From: Oscillospiraceae bacterium UBA6409
GTDB taxonomy: Bacteria > Bacillota > Clostridia > Oscillospirales > Oscillospiraceae
DNA length: 9,484 nucleotides
Assembly: GCA_002438575.1 (NCBI GenBank)
Contig: DJPP01000159.1
Span: 1 to 9,484 of the forward strand
Reading direction: 5' to 3'
A model generated the notes under the pieces. That model did not search any database. It saw only the letters and a program-made list of their open reading frames with translations, and was not told where the DNA came from. The position numbers and the translations under genes were made by a program. Positions within the stretch are counted from its first letter, which is position 1. Each line of letters opens with the position of its first letter. This document shows positions 7,329 to 9,484 of this stretch, one piece after another.

Positions 7329-8375
7329 ATGGCAAAGGAGAAAAAAGAAAAGACCCCCGGTTATGAGGAATTCCACGACGCGCTGCAAAGCGGCGCCGTG
7401 GGGAATGTCTATATATTCCACGGCGAGGAGACATACCTGATGCAGCAGGCGGTGGCGGAGCTGCAAGCACGGCTTGTGCCGGCGGGCTTTGAGGAGTTCA
7501 ACTATCACAGGCTTGCAGGAAAGGGCATGACCATGCAGGAGGTCGTCGAGGCGGTGGAGGCCATGCCTATGATGGCGGAGCGCACCCTGGTCACGGTGGA
7601 GGATATGGACCTGTTCAGGCTGGACGAGGCCCAGCGGGGCGCGCTGGTGGCTCTGCTGGGGGACTTCCCGGAGTACTGCACGCTGGTGTTTTTGTACCGG
7701 CAGATACCCTATAAGACCGACGCCAAGCTGAAGAAGCTCACCGCCGCCCTGGCGGAGCGCGCCCAGGTGATCGAGTTTGCCCAGCAGGGACAGCAGAAGC
7801 TGCAAAAGTGGGTGCGCCGCCGTTTTGCCGCTGCCGGAAAGGACATCGATGCAGCCACGGTAGACCATCTGCTGTTCATCTGCGGCAGCCTGATGACCGG
7901 TTTGGTGCCCGAAATCGCCAAAATCGCAGCCTATGCCAGGGGACCGAAGATCACAGCGGCAGATATTGACGCTGTGGCGGATCCCGTGCTGGATGCACGG
8001 GTGTTCGACATGACGGACGCAGTGGCGGCTCGTGACTATGACAAGGCGGCGGAGTGCCTTGCAGAACTGCTGCGGATGCAGGAAGAGCCTATCCGCATTC
8101 TGGCGGCATTGGGAAAGACACTGCGGCAGCTGTACACCGCCCGACTGGCCATCGACGGAGGCAAGGACGTGCTGTGGCTGAAGGATCTGTGGCGCATGAA
8201 GTCCGATTACCCGGCCAAAAAGCTGATGCAGTCAGCCAGAGGCGTGCGGCGCAGTTGGTGTCGTGAGGCGGTGAAGCGCTGCCAGACGCTGGATCATCGC
8301 ATGAAAAGCGAACGAAACATGGACAATGAGGGCGAACTGAAGCTATTTCTCATGGAACTGGCAGGTGTGAAGTGA
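7329..8375 (+). CDS. holA: DNA polymerase III subunit delta (clamp loader)
   Basis: The delta subunit opens the beta sliding clamp within the clamp-loader complex during replication. The 348-aa length matches B. subtilis HolA (YqeN). The N-terminal AAA+-like domain (about 1-140) opens with Y-I-F-H-G-E-E-T-Y-L and has no functional Walker A, as is usual for delta. A small helical domain follows (about 140-215). The C-terminal collar domain begins near V225-F-D and includes the E-E-P-I-R-I-L-A-A-L-G-K-T-L-R-Q-L-Y block, ending in a helix with L-F-L-M-E-L-A-G. The ribosome-binding site GGAGGA (7319-7324) lies within the last codons of comEC with a tight 4-nt spacing, so the two genes are probably coupled. 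comEC followed by holA is a conserved Firmicutes order. The stop codon overlaps the GTG start of rnmV. Confidence 0.95.
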   Translation: MAKEKKEKTPGYEEFHDALQSGAVGNVYIFHGEETYLMQQAVAELQARLVPAGFEEFNYHRLAGKGMTMQEVVEAVEAMPMMAERTLVTVEDMDLFRLDEAQRGALVALLGDFPEYCTLVFLYRQIPYKTDAKLKKLTAALAERAQVIEFAQQGQQKLQKWVRRRFAAAGKDIDAATVDHLLFICGSLMTGLVPEIAKIAAYARGPKITAADIDAVADPVLDARVFDMTDAVAARDYDKAAECLAELLRMQEEPIRILAALGKTLRQLYTARLAIDGGKDVLWLKDLWRMKSDYPAKKLMQSARGVRRSWCREAVKRCQTLDHRMKSERNMDNEGELKLFLMELAGVK

Positions 8376-8944
8376 AGCCGCGGGTCAGGGAAGTCATCGT
8401 AGTAGAGGGGCGGTATGACAGAAATACGCTCCTGCAGGCGGTGGATGCCGCCGTAGTGGAGGTTGGGGGTTTTTCTCTGTTCCATGATGGCGAAAAAGCC
8501 GCATATTTGCGAGATTTAGCCGAAAAGCACGGTATTATCCTGATGACAGATGCGGACGGCGCGGGATTTGTGATCCGAAACCATTTGAAGGGGTGGCTGC
8601 CGCCGGAGAAGGTGAAGCAGGCCTATATCCCTGACGTGTACGGCAAGGAACGCCGCAAGAAAAGGCCCGGCAAGGAGGGAAAGCTGGGCGTGGAGGGCAT
8701 GACGCCGGAGGTGCTGGTGGAGGCGCTGCGGCGGGCGGGGGCGACGTTCGAGGGGGAGGGGAGGCGGACGGCGGCAGGGATCACCAAGGCGGACCTGCTG
8801 GAGAAGGGCTTGATCGGGCCGAACAGCCGCGAAAAGAGACTGGAAATACAGAAAAAACTGGGATTTCCGGAACATCTGACGGCAAATGGACTGCTGGAGG
8901 CGATGAACCTCCTGCTGAGCCGGGAGGAGTTTGATGCGCTGTAA
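8372..8944 (+). CDS. rnmV: Ribonuclease M5-type TOPRIM protein with DUF4093 C-terminus
   Basis: RNase M5 cleaves the 5S rRNA precursor in Firmicutes. This 190-aa protein has the TOPRIM catalytic pattern: E12 in V-V-E-G-R-Y-D, then D60 and D62 in M-T-D-A-D-G-A-G. The block P-D-V-Y-G-K-E-R-R-K-K and K-L-G-V-E-G-M follows. The C-terminal part, from about residue 130, with I-T-K-A-D-L-x-E-x-G-L and a closing A-N-G-L-L-E-A-M-N, matches the DUF4093 module of clostridial RNase M5-like proteins. The start is GTG at 8372, overlapping the holA TGA (GTGA); no in-frame ATG lies before the catalytic Glu, and the ribosome-binding site is weak, so coupling to holA is likely. In B. subtilis rnmV neighbours ksgA; here it sits with holA. 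The family call is firm. Activity on 5S rRNA is inferred, as clostridial members with this tail are less studied. Confidence 0.88.
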   Translation: MKPRVREVIVVEGRYDRNTLLQAVDAAVVEVGGFSLFHDGEKAAYLRDLAEKHGIILMTDADGAGFVIRNHLKGWLPPEKVKQAYIPDVYGKERRKKRPGKEGKLGVEGMTPEVLVEALRRAGATFEGEGRRTAAGITKADLLEKGLIGPNSREKRLEIQKKLGFPEHLTANGLLEAMNLLLSREEFDAL

Positions 8945-8948
8945 GCGT

Positions 8949-8977
8949 TGTAATTGTGTCACCCTATTGCAATTACA
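8949..8977 (+). repeat. AT-rich inverted repeat overlapping the glnS -35 box
   Basis: TGTAATTG (8949-8956) and its exact reverse complement CAATTACA (8970-8977) are separated by 13 nt. The right arm covers half of the proposed -35 box of glnS. No T-run follows and the stem is AT-rich, so it is a poor terminator; a protein-binding operator is at least as plausible. No better terminator is visible after rnmV, so some read-through into glnS is possible. Confidence 0.45.
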
Positions 8978-8995
8978 GTGGAAATCGGATATAAT
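8967..8995 (+). promoter_or_regulatory. Predicted glnS promoter
   Basis: TTGCAA (8967-8972) and a perfect TATAAT (8990-8995) are spaced by 17 bp. Transcription should start near 9002, leaving a leader of about 76 nt. The -35 box matches consensus at four of six positions, so the promoter leans on its -10 element and may be subject to control. Confidence 0.78.
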
Positions 8996-9010
8996 AAATC
9001 GTTCGTTCGG

Positions 9011-9048
9011 TGATACTGTCCGGACACAAAATGATACGATCATGATAC
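9011..9048 (+). promoter_or_regulatory. Palindrome and TGATAC repeats in the glnS leader region
   Basis: Just downstream of the predicted glnS start site there is a perfect 10-bp palindrome TGTCCGGACA (9017-9026). Three copies of TGATAC (9011-9016, 9032-9037, 9043-9048) lie around it, spaced by 21 and 11 bp, which is about two turns and one turn of DNA. Such phasing is compatible with a DNA-binding regulator, but no known regulator was recognised and the repeats are short. Confidence 0.35.
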
Positions 9049-9077
9049 CATAACGACACAATAAGGAGTGTGAGACA

Positions 9078-9484
9078 ATGACCGAGGAAAGAAAGACCAG
9101 TACCCCCGAGACCGAGGAGGTAACGGAGAGTAAAAACTTTATTCTGAACTTTATCGACGAGGACATCGCAGAGGGTGGTCAGTTCCAGGGAATGACCGTC
9201 CACACCCGTTTCCCGCCGGAGCCGAACGGCTATCTGCACATCGGCCACTGTAAGGCGCTGACTATCGATTTCGGCACCGCGGAGCGCTACAACGGCCTGT
9301 GCAACCTGCGTATGGACGACACGAACCCCACCAAGGAGGATGAGGAATTCGTGGAGGCCATCAAGCAGGACATCCACTGGCTGGGCTTTGACTGGGGCGA
9401 TCGGTTCTTCTACGGCAGCGACTACTTTGAGGAGGATTACCGTCAGGCGGTGCTGCTGATCAAAAAGGGGCTGGCCTATGTGTG
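9078..9484 (+). CDS. glnS: Glutaminyl-tRNA synthetase, N-terminal part (3' end outside window)
   Basis: This enzyme charges tRNA-Gln with glutamine. The frame is open from ATG 9078 to the window end (135 full codons of a protein usually over 550 aa). Class I catalytic-domain hallmarks are [10 protein letters not shown] with the HIGH motif at residues 54-57, followed by [14 protein letters not shown] and W-L-G-F-D-W. The proline-rich motif before HIGH and the following blocks match bacterial GlnRS rather than bacterial GluRS. AAGGAG (9063-9068) lies 9 nt before the start. The first 18 or so residues are charged and poorly conserved. Its own promoter and repeat-rich leader set it apart from the comEC unit. 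Many clostridial relatives carry a C-terminal YqeY-like domain; whether this one does cannot be seen here. Confidence 0.95.
   Translation, partial: MTEERKTSTPETEEVTESKNFILNFIDEDIAEGGQFQGMTVHTRFPPEPNGYLHIGHCKALTIDFGTAERYNGLCNLRMDDTNPTKEDEEFVEAIKQDIHWLGFDWGDRFFYGSDYFEEDYRQAVLLIKKGLAYV

Noticed and set aside
8949..8977. Intrinsic terminator after rnmV
   Set aside because: The stem is AT-rich with a 13-nt loop and no T-run follows, so it fails the usual criteria. It is reported as a repeat instead.
9002..9077. T-box riboswitch upstream of glnS
   Set aside because: The leader is only about 76 nt, lacks the conserved T-box sequence and has no terminator/antiterminator pair.
1..9484. CRISPR array, insertion sequence, prophage, toxin-antitoxin or defence system
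   Set aside because: No regularly spaced repeats, transposase, integrase or defence-family proteins are visible. Every sizeable gene belongs to a recognised housekeeping or transport family.

Overview
The window reads as ordinary chromosomal DNA from a GC-rich Firmicute, most likely a gut clostridium of the Oscillospiraceae/Ruminococcaceae type. I infer this from the strong purine-rich Shine-Dalgarno sites, the sigma-A-type promoters, the Firmicutes-style PotABCD, ComEC and HolA proteins, and an RNase M5-like TOPRIM protein carrying the C-terminal module common in clostridia. All genes lie on the + strand and are tightly packed. I see no RNA genes, mobile elements, CRISPR arrays or phage genes.

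Layout. (1) Positions 1-336 hold the C-terminal part of an RluA-family RNA pseudouridine synthase, closed by an intrinsic terminator (343-379). (2) A near-consensus promoter (402-430) drives a polyamine-uptake operon: potA (ATPase), potB (permease), and a single gene fusing potC (permease) to potD (substrate-binding protein). A small FlK-type hotdog thioesterase follows, and a 17-bp-stem terminator (4954-4991) closes the unit. (3) An extended -10 promoter, whose -35 box overlaps the tail of that terminator, starts a second unit: comEC (DNA-uptake channel), holA (DNA polymerase III delta subunit) and rnmV (RNase M5-type TOPRIM nuclease). Their junctions are a 1-nt gap and a GTGA overlap. (4) A third promoter (8967-8995) precedes glnS (glutaminyl-tRNA synthetase), which runs off the end. 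Its promoter and leader contain several inverted and direct repeats that could be regulatory.

How the genes work together. PotA, PotB and the PotCD fusion together supply every part of one spermidine/putrescine importer. The fusion needs an extra membrane segment to put PotD outside the cell, and one is visible at residues 308-328. The comEC-holA pair is a known Firmicutes neighbourhood; here rnmV is attached to it.

I did not find a wholly undescribed system. The points most worth a second look are the PotCD fusion with its altered ligand-pocket residue, the thioesterase in the polyamine operon, the double use of the potA 3' end as the potB ribosome-binding site, the five-codon leader ORF abutting potA, and the repeat-rich glnS control region.
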